Source: Clostridia bacterium
GTDB taxonomy: Bacteria > Bacillota > Clostridia > Oscillospirales > Acutalibacteraceae
Direction: 5' to 3'
Assembly (NCBI GenBank): GCA_017432165.1
Contig: JAFRJS010000095.1
Span: 28,950-92,949, forward strand
DNA length: 64,000 bases
This document shows positions 15,285 to 23,666 of the stretch, in pieces. Positions within the stretch are counted from its first letter, which is position 1, and each line of letters starts with the position of its first letter. The notes below the pieces were generated by a model. The model was not told the origin of the DNA. It saw nothing but the letters and a program-made list of their open reading frames with translations, and ran no database searches. The translations under genes were made by a program, and so were the position numbers.

Positions 15285-17048
15285 ATGAAAATTATTTACA
15301 AAGATGGCACAATTGCAGAATGCCCGGAAGAAAAAGAACTGGAAGTTTTGCGCCATACTACGGCTCATACCATGGCGCAAGCAATAAAACGTTTATTTCC
15401 TGAGGCAGATTTTGGTTACGGCCCCGCCACGGAAAGAGGTTTTTACTACGACGTTGATTTGGGTGAAACCAAATTAACCGACGAAGACCTGGAAAAAATA
15501 GAAAAAGAAATGCACAAAATTGTAAAAGAAAACTTGCAAATAAAGCCTTTTATACTTCCTCGGGAAGAAGCGGTAAAGCTGATGAAAGAACGCGGCGCCA
15601 AATATAAAGTAGAGCATATTGATGATTTGCCGGAAGATGCGGTTATAAGTTTTTATCAGCAAGGCGAATACATCGACATGTGCGTTGGCCCGCATCTTTG
15701 CTACACAAAAGCAATAAAAGCATTTAAAATAACGGGCCAATCCGGTGCATACTGGAAAAACGACAAAAAAAATAAAATGCTTACAAGAATTAACGGTATT
15801 GCGTTCCGTACTAAAGAGGAGCTAGAAGCGCACATTAAACTTTTGGAAGAAGCAGAACGCCGTGATCACAGAAAAATCGGAAAAGAAATGGATTTATTTA
15901 TGTTTTCGGAAGAAGCACCGGGATTTCCATTTTTCTTGACAAACGGTATGATTATAAAAAACACCCTTATAGACTACTGGAGAGAGCTTCACACCCGTGA
16001 AAACTATGTTGAAGTTTCTACCCCGCTTATTATGAATCGCCATTTATGGGAAATTAGCGGTCATTGGGAACATTACAAAGACAATATGTATTCAACTTTA
16101 ATAGATGAAGAAGTTTATTGTGTGAAACCAATGAATTGCCCCGGAGGTGTTATGGTTTATAAAAACAAACCACACAGCTACCGCGAACTACCAATGCGTG
16201 TTGGGGAACTTGGTGTGGTACATCGTCATGAACTTAGAGGCGCTTTACACGGGCTTTTTAGGGTTCGCTGCTTTACCCAAGACGATGCGCATATATTTAT
16301 GCGTCGCGAACAAATTACCGATGAAATTGTCGGTGTAGTAAATTTAATAAATGAAGTTTATTCCAAATTTGGATTTAAGTACTTTGTAGAACTTTCTACA
16401 CGCCCCGAAGATAGCATGGGTAGCGACAAAGACTGGGAAGACGCAACAAACGGACTTATAACTGCTCTTGAAAAACTAAATATGCCCTACAAAATAAACG
16501 AAGGCGACGGAGCGTTCTATGGCCCGAAAATAGACTTCCACTTAGAGGATTCTTTGGGTAGAACGTGGCAATGCGGTACAGTACAGCTCGATTTTCAAAT
16601 GCCGCTTAATTTTGAACTTGAATATATCGATGAAAAAGGTAGCCGTCAGCGCCCTATTATGGTGCACCGAGTATGTTTTGGTTCCATTGAGCGTTTTATA
16701 GGAATTTTAACAGAGCATTACGCAGGCAAATTTCCAGTTTGGCTCTCGCCTATTCAAGCAAAAGTTTTAACTTTGCCGGGGACAGATGAAACGTTTGCAA
16801 AAAAAGTTTACAGTGTGCTTGCAGAAAATAAAATCAGGTGTAAACTTGACGACAGAAACGAAAAAATCGGCTATAAAATAAGAGAAGCAAGGCAAATCGA
16901 TAAAGTACCATATATGATAATTATTGGTCAAAAAGAAATAGAAAATAATGTTATTTCGGTGCGTGATCGTGATACAGACAAAACCACTTCCCTTAGTTTG
17001 GACGAATTTTTAAGCAAAATAAAAGATCAAAATAAAAACCGCGCATAA
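15285..17048 (+). CDS. thrS: threonyl-tRNA synthetase lacking the TGS domain
   Basis: Class II synthetase that charges tRNA-Thr. The 587-residue protein begins almost directly with the editing domain (RHTTAHTMAQA near residue 23, and the later Cys/His motif in MCVGPHLC) and lacks most or all of the N-terminal TGS domain found in the ~640-residue enzymes. The catalytic domain has the MNCPGG zinc-ligand motif, HRHELRGALHGLFRVR (motif 2) and the His/Cys ligands. The C-terminal anticodon-binding domain follows from PVWLSPIQA. The start at 15285 has AAGGAG 8 nt upstream; an in-frame TTG at 15279 is too close to that site. Expression is controlled by the T-box just upstream. Confidence 0.97.
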   Translation: MKIIYKDGTIAECPEEKELEVLRHTTAHTMAQAIKRLFPEADFGYGPATERGFYYDVDLGETKLTDEDLEKIEKEMHKIVKENLQIKPFILPREEAVKLMKERGAKYKVEHIDDLPEDAVISFYQQGEYIDMCVGPHLCYTKAIKAFKITGQSGAYWKNDKKNKMLTRINGIAFRTKEELEAHIKLLEEAERRDHRKIGKEMDLFMFSEEAPGFPFFLTNGMIIKNTLIDYWRELHTRENYVEVSTPLIMNRHLWEISGHWEHYKDNMYSTLIDEEVYCVKPMNCPGGVMVYKNKPHSYRELPMRVGELGVVHRHELRGALHGLFRVRCFTQDDAHIFMRREQITDEIVGVVNLINEVYSKFGFKYFVELSTRPEDSMGSDKDWEDATNGLITALEKLNMPYKINEGDGAFYGPKIDFHLEDSLGRTWQCGTVQLDFQMPLNFELEYIDEKGSRQRPIMVHRVCFGSIERFIGILTEHYAGKFPVWLSPIQAKVLTLPGTDETFAKKVYSVLAENKIRCKLDDRNEKIGYKIREARQIDKVPYMIIIGQKEIENNVISVRDRDTDKTTSLSLDEFLSKIKDQNKNRA

Positions 17049-17070
17049 AATAAATTTATAAATTAATTTT

Positions 17071-17101
17071 AAAAAGCCTCATATTTTTGATGGGGCTTTT
17101 T
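17071..17101 (+). terminator. intrinsic terminator after thrS
   Basis: AAAAAGCCTCA / TGGGGCTTTTT arms (one G-U pair) with a nine-base loop, followed by a T-rich stretch. Confidence 0.88.
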
Positions 17102-17227
17102 ATTATTTTTTTCTTGTTTTAAATTTTAAAATGTTGGCTTTTGCTGGGCAAATAATTTTGGTTTTTAAAGTAATTATGAGTAAAGAATTTTTTACTTAAA
17201 TAATTTTATCAAGGAGGAAATTAATTA

Positions 17228-18235
17228 GTGATTACTCAAAAAATATCCCTTAATACTTGCGAGATTAATCATGTTATTGTTTACGCTAATGAAGGAGAAG
17301 TGCAGTGCAGGTACATTGAAGTTCTTTTTAAAGATGATGAAGCTAACGATGTAAGTTTGAGTGGATACGATGTTACTTTTTATGCCAAAAAGCCTGACGG
17401 AACAAGCATTTATAACAGCTGCACAGTTGATACGGTAAATAATACCGCTACAGTGGAACTCACATCACAGACGCTAAGTGTTTCGGGAGTGCTGGAATGT
17501 GAATTTCAGATTTGGAATGGTAGCGGAACACTTTTAAAAGTTGGAGGGCTTAAAATAGCTGTTGCTCCGGAAAAGGGTTTTTCGGGAGCTATTGAAAGTA
17601 CTGACGAATTTAACGTTTTGACTTCTGCCATTAACGAAGCCCGAGGATTTTCAAGCAGTATTGGAGATTTAAGTGACCTTTCAACAACTGAAAAGTCTAC
17701 AATTGTGGGAGCAATTAATGAAATTCAGGGAGCCACAGGAGACATTGGAAATTTAGCCAATCTTACAACCACAGAAAAATCCACAGTCGTAGGTGCAATT
17801 AATGAGGTAAACGGAAAAGTTATTCCTATTTCCAAAGGCGGAACCGGTGCGGAAACCAAAACCCAAGCAAGGACAAATCTGGAAGTTAAAAAAGAATATA
17901 TACTTTACAACAATTTAAGCGGTTCAAACAGCACAATAACTTTAAGTGACAGTATTTCAAATTATTCGTCGATAGAAGTGTATTATCATACCGAATCCAA
18001 TGGAGAATGCTCGAATTATAACAAATTTGTACCGGGAGCGAATCCTGTTCTTTTATTTTCTGCCAGAACTAATGATGCAGGTACCGAATGCTTTGTAAAA
18101 ACTGTAAAAACCACATTTAGCGGCAGCACGGTTTCTTTTTCTAATGGATACCAATTAATATTAAGAAATGGGTCAAGTGAATTTCAATCGAATTCAGCTA
18201 TTAAAATATATAAAGTAGTTGGATATCAATATTAA
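17228..18235 (+). CDS. phage baseplate/tail-fibre protein (BppU-like N-terminus)
   Basis: The first ~110 residues resemble the N-terminal domain of BppU-type baseplate upper proteins (ISLNTCEINHVIVYANEGE start, then SGYDVTFYAKKPDG and LECEFQIWNG). Two copies of a short repeat follow (IGDLSDLSTTEKSTIVGAIN and IGNLANLTTTEKSTVVGAIN, about residues 145-192). Next is a GGTGAETKTQARTNL segment typical of tail fibres, then a beta-rich C-terminal domain that would bind a receptor. The start is GTG at 17228, with AAGGAGGAAA upstream. There are no capsid, terminase, integrase or lysis genes nearby, so this is a stand-alone piece of a tail module. It may be a relic or part of a contractile injection particle whose core lies elsewhere. 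Confidence 0.75.
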   Translation: MITQKISLNTCEINHVIVYANEGEVQCRYIEVLFKDDEANDVSLSGYDVTFYAKKPDGTSIYNSCTVDTVNNTATVELTSQTLSVSGVLECEFQIWNGSGTLLKVGGLKIAVAPEKGFSGAIESTDEFNVLTSAINEARGFSSSIGDLSDLSTTEKSTIVGAINEIQGATGDIGNLANLTTTEKSTVVGAINEVNGKVIPISKGGTGAETKTQARTNLEVKKEYILYNNLSGSNSTITLSDSISNYSSIEVYYHTESNGECSNYNKFVPGANPVLLFSARTNDAGTECFVKTVKTTFSGSTVSFSNGYQLILRNGSSEFQSNSAIKIYKVVGYQY

Positions 18236-18261
18236 AATAATAATTAGGAGGAAAATAATTT

Positions 18262-18552
18262 ATGGCAATAATTAAACAAATGGAACTAGAAAACGGAATA
18301 ATAATAAATTATCACAGGGTGGTAAGTGTAAATAATATTACAAATAAATCCAGCATAATAGAGATGGCTGGCTATACCGGCAAGGCAAAAAGAGAAGAAG
18401 AAAAGGAAAAAACAGTAACTGGCGAGCCCATGAATGTATTTATCTATACAAAATATTTAAATGTACCATATGACGCTAATTTAAACGTAAACACAGCATA
18501 CGAGTACATTAAAACATTAGATGAATACAGTGGCTGTACAGACGATATTTAA
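18262..18552 (+). CDS. small phage-tail-associated protein, unknown function
   Basis: This 96-residue protein follows the BppU-like gene by 26 nt and has a strong ribosome binding site (TTAGGAGGAAA), so both form one unit closed by a terminator. It has no signal peptide or membrane segment. The sequence alternates short beta-like stretches (IIINYHRVVSVNNI, NVFIYTKYLNVPYD) with a charged KREEEKEKTV linker. Small proteins with this beginning often lie beside tail-fibre genes in clostridial phages, but I cannot name a family with certainty. By position it is a tail or baseplate accessory protein. Confidence 0.5.
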   Translation: MAIIKQMELENGIIINYHRVVSVNNITNKSSIIEMAGYTGKAKREEEKEKTVTGEPMNVFIYTKYLNVPYDANLNVNTAYEYIKTLDEYSGCTDDI

Positions 18553-18569
18553 GCAAAATAATATTATGG

Positions 18570-18602
18570 CCCCCATAAATAAAACATGGGGGTTAATTTT
18601 TG
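18570..18602 (+). terminator. intrinsic terminator after the tail gene pair
   Basis: Perfect CCCCCAT / ATGGGGG arms (18570-18576, 18586-18592), followed by TTAATTTTTTG. Confidence 0.9.
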
Positions 18603-18632
18603 TTTATTATTCAAAGATTATGTAAAAAGGCA

Positions 18633-18661
18633 TTGAAAAATAGGTATTTTTTTGTTATAAT
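18633..18661 (+). promoter_or_regulatory. promoter of the ATP/ADP translocase gene
   Basis: TTGAAA (18633-18638), 17 bp, TATAAT (18656-18661), with TGT just before the -10 box (extended -10). Confidence 0.85.
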
Positions 18662-18700
18662 GTAAATATAAAAATATATTTATAGGATGTGTTTATTTCA

Positions 18701-20044
18701 ATGGTTGATTTTTTAAGAACCATTTGCAAATTTAACTTTGGAGAATTTGAAAAAGAGGAATTTAAAAAATTTCTTAAAATGGGCGGTATACTTATGATGA
18801 TACTTGGTGTTTACTGGACACTAAGACCGCTTAAAGATTCCTTATTTGATCAAATTATAGGGGCTGATCATAGACCCTATGCAAAAATAATTTCTGCACT
18901 TCTTATGATTCCATTCGTGGCGCTTTATACTAAAATTTTAGATTACATTCCCAAATCTAAGCTTATTAGTAAATTGCCGCCACTTTTTTATGGTAGTATA
19001 GTATCGGTTTATGCCGTGTTTGTTTGGTTTTTTCAAAATGGGACAATTACAAAAAGCATATTTACCACAGTTTTGGGATATTTTTGGTATTTTTGTGTAG
19101 AAAGTTATGGCTCGCTTGTTTTGGCACTTTTTTGGTCTTTTGCAACAGATATAACTACCTCTGAAGATGCCAACAAAGGCTTTTCTTTGGTGTATGCTCT
19201 TGGGCATTTGGGCGGAATACTCTTCCCTATTCTTTTTATTGGATTGCCCATAGGTTTGGGTGTAAAATCAGACTCTGTTTCAATGATATTGGCCGCAATT
19301 TTAATGCTCTTTATTGCGCCGATTTTAAAAAGTTTAATTACCAAAACCCCAAAAGAATTGATGGTTCCACAGAATTCCAATAAAGAAGCTAAGAGAAAAA
19401 AAGAAAAAACAGGTTTTATGGAAGGAGTAAAAATCCTTTTTTCGCATAAATATTTAATCAGTATTTTTGCGGTAAATTTCTTCTTTGAATTAATAGTTAC
19501 ACTTTTTGATTTTAATTTTAAAATTAAAGCTTCCAAAGTTTTTACCGGTGTGGAATTAACCCGTTACTATTTTAAATATAGTTCCATTGTAAATTTAATT
19601 ACATTTATTTTCCTGCTGTTCGGAATAAGCAAAATTACCGAATATTTAGGTTTAAAAGTGTCCCTTGCAATGGTGCCAATTTTATTTTGCGTAGCTCTTA
19701 TTGGATTTTTCACAGTGCGTAAATTAGAATTTTTGTTTTGGCTAATGGTTTGCTCAAAAGCGATAAATTACTCAGTCAACGGGCCTTCGCTTAAGCAGCT
19801 TTATATTCCTACCAGCCCGGCTGCCAGATCCAAAGCCCAGGCATGGATAGAAACTTTTGGAGGAAGATTTTCAAAAATGGCCGGTTCTGGATTAAATGCA
19901 CTTCCTAAAATAGTTGGAAAAGCTGCGTATAGGTTAGTCAGCGGTAGTGTAGGATTTACATTTATAATAATTTGGTTTTGTTTAGCGCTTTATCTTGGGA
20001 AAACTCACAAAAAAGCAATCGATTCAAAAACAAACATTTGCTAA
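18701..20044 (+). CDS. ATP/ADP translocase (TLC/NTT family nucleotide transporter)
   Basis: This 447-residue membrane protein has about 11-12 hydrophobic segments and the signatures of the TLC family of nucleotide transport proteins: LRPLKDSLF (residues 41-49) with the substrate-linked Lys45, the Glu of FFFELIVTLF near residue 270, and ETFGGRFSKMAG near residue 385 with the conserved Lys. Family members in Chlamydiae, Rickettsiales and plastids exchange ATP for ADP or import nucleotides across membranes; outside intracellular bacteria and plastids they are rare. The start at 18701 was chosen because AGGATGTG lies 9 nt upstream; the GTG at 18689 falls inside that site. It has its own promoter and terminator, so it is monocistronic. 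Exchange versus net uptake cannot be told from sequence. Confidence 0.9.
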   Translation: MVDFLRTICKFNFGEFEKEEFKKFLKMGGILMMILGVYWTLRPLKDSLFDQIIGADHRPYAKIISALLMIPFVALYTKILDYIPKSKLISKLPPLFYGSIVSVYAVFVWFFQNGTITKSIFTTVLGYFWYFCVESYGSLVLALFWSFATDITTSEDANKGFSLVYALGHLGGILFPILFIGLPIGLGVKSDSVSMILAAILMLFIAPILKSLITKTPKELMVPQNSNKEAKRKKEKTGFMEGVKILFSHKYLISIFAVNFFFELIVTLFDFNFKIKASKVFTGVELTRYYFKYSSIVNLITFIFLLFGISKITEYLGLKVSLAMVPILFCVALIGFFTVRKLEFLFWLMVCSKAINYSVNGPSLKQLYIPTSPAARSKAQAWIETFGGRFSKMAGSGLNALPKIVGKAAYRLVSGSVGFTFIIIWFCLALYLGKTHKKAIDSKTNIC

Positions 20045-20065
20045 TTAAATACATACAAAATTAAA

Positions 20066-20093
20066 ACAAGCTCGCTTTACTACACGAGCTTGT
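20066..20093. terminator. bidirectional terminator between the translocase and the repeat pseudogene
   Basis: Perfect ACAAGCTCG / CGAGCTTGT arms with a 10-nt loop. An A-run precedes and CTTTTAATT follows, serving both convergent genes. Confidence 0.88.
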
Positions 20094-20116
20094 CTTTTAA
20101 TTGTAAAAACATTAAT

Positions 20117-21456
20117 TTAAGTTTTATTTGGCGGTAATGGCATTGGAGGGCGGTGAGTTTGTTTTTTATGTGCATTTGTTTCAACTTTTTTTAATTTTTT
20201 GGGGTCAAAGCCCTTGATGTCATCTAATGCGTGAAAGGAGTCGGCATGCTTGGCTTTTGCGTTTAAATATTCAGATATAATTGTATTTATATCTTTCTTT
20301 GTGCTTTTTAAAATGTAATATTTTTTACTCATGTTTTCGTTATAATAACAATAACTATAATCGTATTGATATAAAGCAATTATATAGCTAAAATCAAGAG
20401 GGAGTTGCTTTGAATACCATTCAGGTTTGATTAATTTAAATGCATTAAACAAATATTTGGATTGATTATTATTTATTAATTCATTTTCTATTTCTTTTAA
20501 AAGTTTACGTCTGGCGGGAATTAGAGTAGTAAGGATTTCGTCTTCATTTAATTTTAAAGTGATATCTTGATATGCAGTTGTACCCTCAACTTTTTTTAAC
20601 CATCTATTGCGAACCACCTGACGTCTTTCAACTTCATCAACAAATTGATTATATTTATCAAAGAAAGATTTAGAATCATTTTTAAAATCTTGATAAGATT
20701 TAAGCGTAATTTTTTTACTTATTTTATTTTTTTCATCTACAATCAAATTTATTTCTTTTTCGTTATTGATTTGATCTAATATTTTCTTGTAAGAATTAGC
20801 TATTTTTTTGATATCAGATTGCCTTTTATTTTCACTAAAATCAAAACTAGAATAAAAAGTTTTTAATTCATCATAAAATATAGCTGGTTTCTTTTTGTAA
20901 ATTTGTTCTGATATAGTTCCAAGATATTCATTAGTAAGTTTATATTTTAATATGTTAAGAAAATCTGGTACAGTTAATCTATTTTCTTTTGCCATTTGTT
21001 CTAAATGTAGCGCGTCTTTTTTAGAAAGCGATTTTAATTTGGAATCTCCCAACAAATGCGAGGATTGCTTTTTTATTTTGTTTTTTATGCTTGTTTTTTT
21101 AGCATTTTCATTTTTGATTTTTTTTATGGTTTCTTTCAGTTTTTTATACTTACTATAATAAAGATCAAAGCTATGAGGAGTGGCTAAAAAAAATTTTTTA
21201 AATCATTTGATAATTGACTATTACTGTTTAATATATCTTCTTTGTTTTTCTCAATATAATTAGTTAATTTGTTATATAAAATAATGCAAAAATCCGTATC
21301 TGTAATTTTTTTTGCATTAACTAGTTTTAGCAATTCTTCTGATGGCTTATTAGTATATTTTTTTAAATCGTTATTGCTTTTTACTTTTGATTTATTTAAT
21401 AATAAAGTGTTTCTGCTTTTAGGAATTCTGCTAATAATTTCATTTAATTCCACCAC
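20117..21456 (-). pseudogene. frameshifted two-repeat protein of unknown function
   Basis: Two frames belong together: 21456-21184 (90 residues) and 21055-20117 (312 residues from a TTG). The second frame is open from just before the A6/T8 run (minus strand; plus 21186-21199). One extra base in that run would join them into a ~446-residue protein. The join is supported by an internal repeat: ITDTDFCIILYNKLTNYI...NDLKKFF in the first half matches LTVPDFLNILKYKLTNEYL...YDELKTFY in the second, and the first copy is completed only across the frameshift. The start GTG at 21456 overlaps ispH by 17 nt with GGAG 7 nt upstream, so translation is coupled to ispH. There is no signal peptide. The tail is Pro-rich. 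Real decay, homopolymer slippage or a sequencing error are all possible. Confidence 0.65.
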
Positions 21457-22303
21457 TAATCATCTCCAAATAGCTTTTAATTTTTTTTACTAAAGAAATT
21501 GGTGTGGATGCACCCGCGATTATTCCTACACATCTCATATTTTTGTAAATATTTTCGGGCACATCGTTTTCGGATTCTACCAAAATAGTTTTTGTGTTTT
21601 TTTTGCAAATATCATAAAGTTTTTTTGTGTTGGAACTTTCCTTTCCACCAATTACCACAACTAAATCACATTTTTGCGAAAGCTCCTCGGCTTCTTTTTG
21701 CCGTAAAACTGTTGTGTTACAGATTGTATCAAAAATGGAAGCTCTATGCAAGTATAATTTGATAAATTCAACACATTTTTTCCAATTATCAACAGAAAAA
21801 GTTGTTTGTGCAACAATTAATGATTTTTTTTCTTTAATTTCCGGGTAATTTTTTACTATTTTTTTTAGTTCTTCCAAATCTTTAAAAACATAGCTTTCTC
21901 CTTTAAAATAGCTTCTTATTCCTATCATTTCGGGGTGTTTTTCATTTCCCGCGGCAAGCAAAATATCGTTATTTTCGCAGTTACTCTTTACTATTTGGTG
22001 TATTTTTTTAACAAACGGGCACGTAGCGTCAACATAATCGATATTGCTACTTTTTATAAAGTCAAAAATTTCGCTGCTTATTCCGTGTGAGCGAATTATT
22101 AATTTGGATTTATCCGGTAGTTCACGAGGGTAATTTATTATTTTAGCTCCTTTTTCGGCTAGCTTTTTTACCACAAGAGGATTGTGAATAATTTTGCCTA
22201 AGGTACAAATTTTTTCCCCGCTATCCAGGAGTTCATTTGCTATTTTTATTGATCTATCTACCCCAAAGCAAAACCCCGAGGTTTTAGCAACCAAAATTTT
22301 CAT
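21440..22303 (-). CDS. ispH: 4-hydroxy-3-methylbut-2-enyl diphosphate reductase
   Basis: Last enzyme of the MEP isoprenoid pathway, reducing HMBPP to IPP and DMAPP with a [4Fe-4S] cluster. The three cluster cysteines are visible: GFCFGV (Cys12), ATCPFV (about Cys96) and ICNTT (about Cys193). The 287-residue length is that of the stand-alone enzyme, without the S1 fusion seen in some Clostridia. The start at 22303 has GGGGGAG 6 nt upstream; an in-frame ATG at 22318 lies before this site. It is the third gene of cmk-plsC-ispH, a common clostridial order, and its 3' end overlaps the frameshifted repeat protein. Confidence 0.95.
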   Translation of the reverse strand: MKILVAKTSGFCFGVDRSIKIANELLDSGEKICTLGKIIHNPLVVKKLAEKGAKIINYPRELPDKSKLIIRSHGISSEIFDFIKSSNIDYVDATCPFVKKIHQIVKSNCENNDILLAAGNEKHPEMIGIRSYFKGESYVFKDLEELKKIVKNYPEIKEKKSLIVAQTTFSVDNWKKCVEFIKLYLHRASIFDTICNTTVLRQKEAEELSQKCDLVVVIGGKESSNTKKLYDICKKNTKTILVESENDVPENIYKNMRCVGIIAGASTPISLVKKIKSYLEMISGGIK

Positions 22304-22319
22304 TATGCGCTCCCCCATT

Positions 22320-22931
22320 TTAATTTCGCATTTCTTTTATTTTGTTCATTATTAAATTTGTAGCTGATTTTATTTCCAGTCTGGAGTTTTCTTTTATGCC
22401 GAGTTCTTCCGGACTAATGGGAGAATTAAATTTAATAACTGTCTTTTTAAAAATATGTATTTTATTGTTTTTTCCGCCGCCTGTTATACAAACAGGAACA
22501 ATTTTTGCGTTGTTTTTTTGTGCCAAAACGGCAGCTCCGGATTTCGGCCTTAAAAATTCCCCTGTTTTAGAGCGTGTGCCTTCAATAAATATTCCCAAAA
22601 CTTTTCCTGAATTTAAAATGTTTTCGGCTTCTTCTAGAGCTTTTCCGTCGCTTTTTCCGCGTTTAACGGCAAAAACGCCGATGGCATTTAAAAAGCTTGC
22701 AAAAAACCTATTTTTAAAAAGTTCTGATTTTGCCATAAAACATATTTTATATGGGTAAACAACCGCCAATAAAACCGGATCTATGTTCGAAAGATGATTT
22801 GGGCAAAGTATATGGCCGTAATTTAAATTTTTAAGGTTTTCTTTGCCGTATACTCTGTACGGGTAAAAAATCCACAAAATCGGCCTTACAATCCATGTAA
22901 GAATGGTATATAATATTTTATTTTGTTTCAA
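22320..22931 (-). CDS. plsC: 1-acyl-sn-glycerol-3-phosphate acyltransferase
   Basis: Transfers an acyl chain to lysophosphatidic acid to give phosphatidic acid, the precursor of membrane phospholipids. The 203-residue protein has the catalytic NHLSNID (HX4D) motif near residue 51 and the EGTRSKTG phosphate-binding motif near 118, with a short N-terminal hydrophobic segment. I chose TTG at 22931 because AAAGGAG lies about 10 nt upstream; the GTG at 22940 would sit one base from it. It overlaps the cmk 3' end by 14 nt and is followed by ispH, so the three genes are translated as a coupled set. Confidence 0.9.
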   Translation of the reverse strand: MKQNKILYTILTWIVRPILWIFYPYRVYGKENLKNLNYGHILCPNHLSNIDPVLLAVVYPYKICFMAKSELFKNRFFASFLNAIGVFAVKRGKSDGKALEEAENILNSGKVLGIFIEGTRSKTGEFLRPKSGAAVLAQKNNAKIVPVCITGGGKNNKIHIFKKTVIKFNSPISPEELGIKENSRLEIKSATNLIMNKIKEMRN

Positions 22932-23601
22932 TATTAACACGCTCCTTTATAGCATTTAAAAACACATCCACGGTTTCTTCTAAATTAAGTAACGAATTAT
23001 CTATAATTATGGCATCTTTATCTGCGGTAAGAGGAGAAATTTTTCTGTTTGAATCATTAAAGTCGCGGTTACTTATTGAATCTATTATGTCTTCTAATTT
23101 TATTTTTTTGCTTGAATTTTTTTCCATTAATTGATTGTATCTTCTTTTTGCTCTTGCATTCGGAGAGGCCGTAAGGAAAAACTTAACGTCTGCATTTGGT
23201 AAAATTACAGTTCCGATGTCTCGCCCGTCCATTACAACGTTATGTTTTTTTGCAAAATCTCTTTGTATGTTAATTAAAAATTCTCTAACTTCCGGGATTG
23301 CAGAAATATCAGAAGCGGCGGACGAAACTTCGGGAGTTCTGATAAAGTTTGTAATGTTCTTGCCGTTTAGGTATATTAGCTGGGCGTTTTTATCGTGATT
23401 AACTGATATATTTATATTTTTTAAATTGTTTACAACTTTATCTTTTATTTTGTAGTTTATATTATTATTTAAAAAATAATACGCGGCAGCTCTGTACAGA
23501 GCTCCAGTGTCAAGAGTTAAAAACCCCAGCTTTTTTGCCAGAATTTTTGAAATTGTGCTTTTCCCGGAGCCCGACGGCCCATCTATTGCTATAGAAATCA
23601 T
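22918..23601 (-). CDS. cmk: cytidylate kinase
   Basis: Phosphorylates CMP and dCMP to the diphosphates. The protein is 227 residues with the P-loop GPSGSGKST (residues 8-16), the LDTGALYRA substrate segment, MDGRDIGTVILP near residue 130 and the RAKRRYNQL lid region. It heads the cmk-plsC-ispH group. A strong hairpin lies between the upstream potD gene and this gene, so it may need its own promoter, which I could not identify with confidence. Confidence 0.95.
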   Translation of the reverse strand: MISIAIDGPSGSGKSTISKILAKKLGFLTLDTGALYRAAAYYFLNNNINYKIKDKVVNNLKNINISVNHDKNAQLIYLNGKNITNFIRTPEVSSAASDISAIPEVREFLINIQRDFAKKHNVVMDGRDIGTVILPNADVKFFLTASPNARAKRRYNQLMEKNSSKKIKLEDIIDSISNRDFNDSNRKISPLTADKDAIIIDNSLLNLEETVDVFLNAIKERVNIETK

Positions 23602-23632
23602 AAGTAAATCACCTTCTGCAATATCACAAATT

Positions 23633-23666
23633 ATTAGGTTCTACGTAAAAGTGCATAGAACCTAAT
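23633..23666 (-). terminator. hairpin at the potD 3' end
   Basis: Perfect 11-bp ATTAGGTTCTA / TAGAACCTAAT arms with a 12-nt loop, overlapping the potD stop codon. The T-tract on the minus strand is weak (AATAATTTG), so termination may be partial. Confidence 0.55.

Noticed and set aside
17228..18552. Prophage.
   Set aside because: Only two tail-type genes are present, flanked by thrS and the translocase. There is no integrase, capsid, terminase, lysis gene or attachment repeat.
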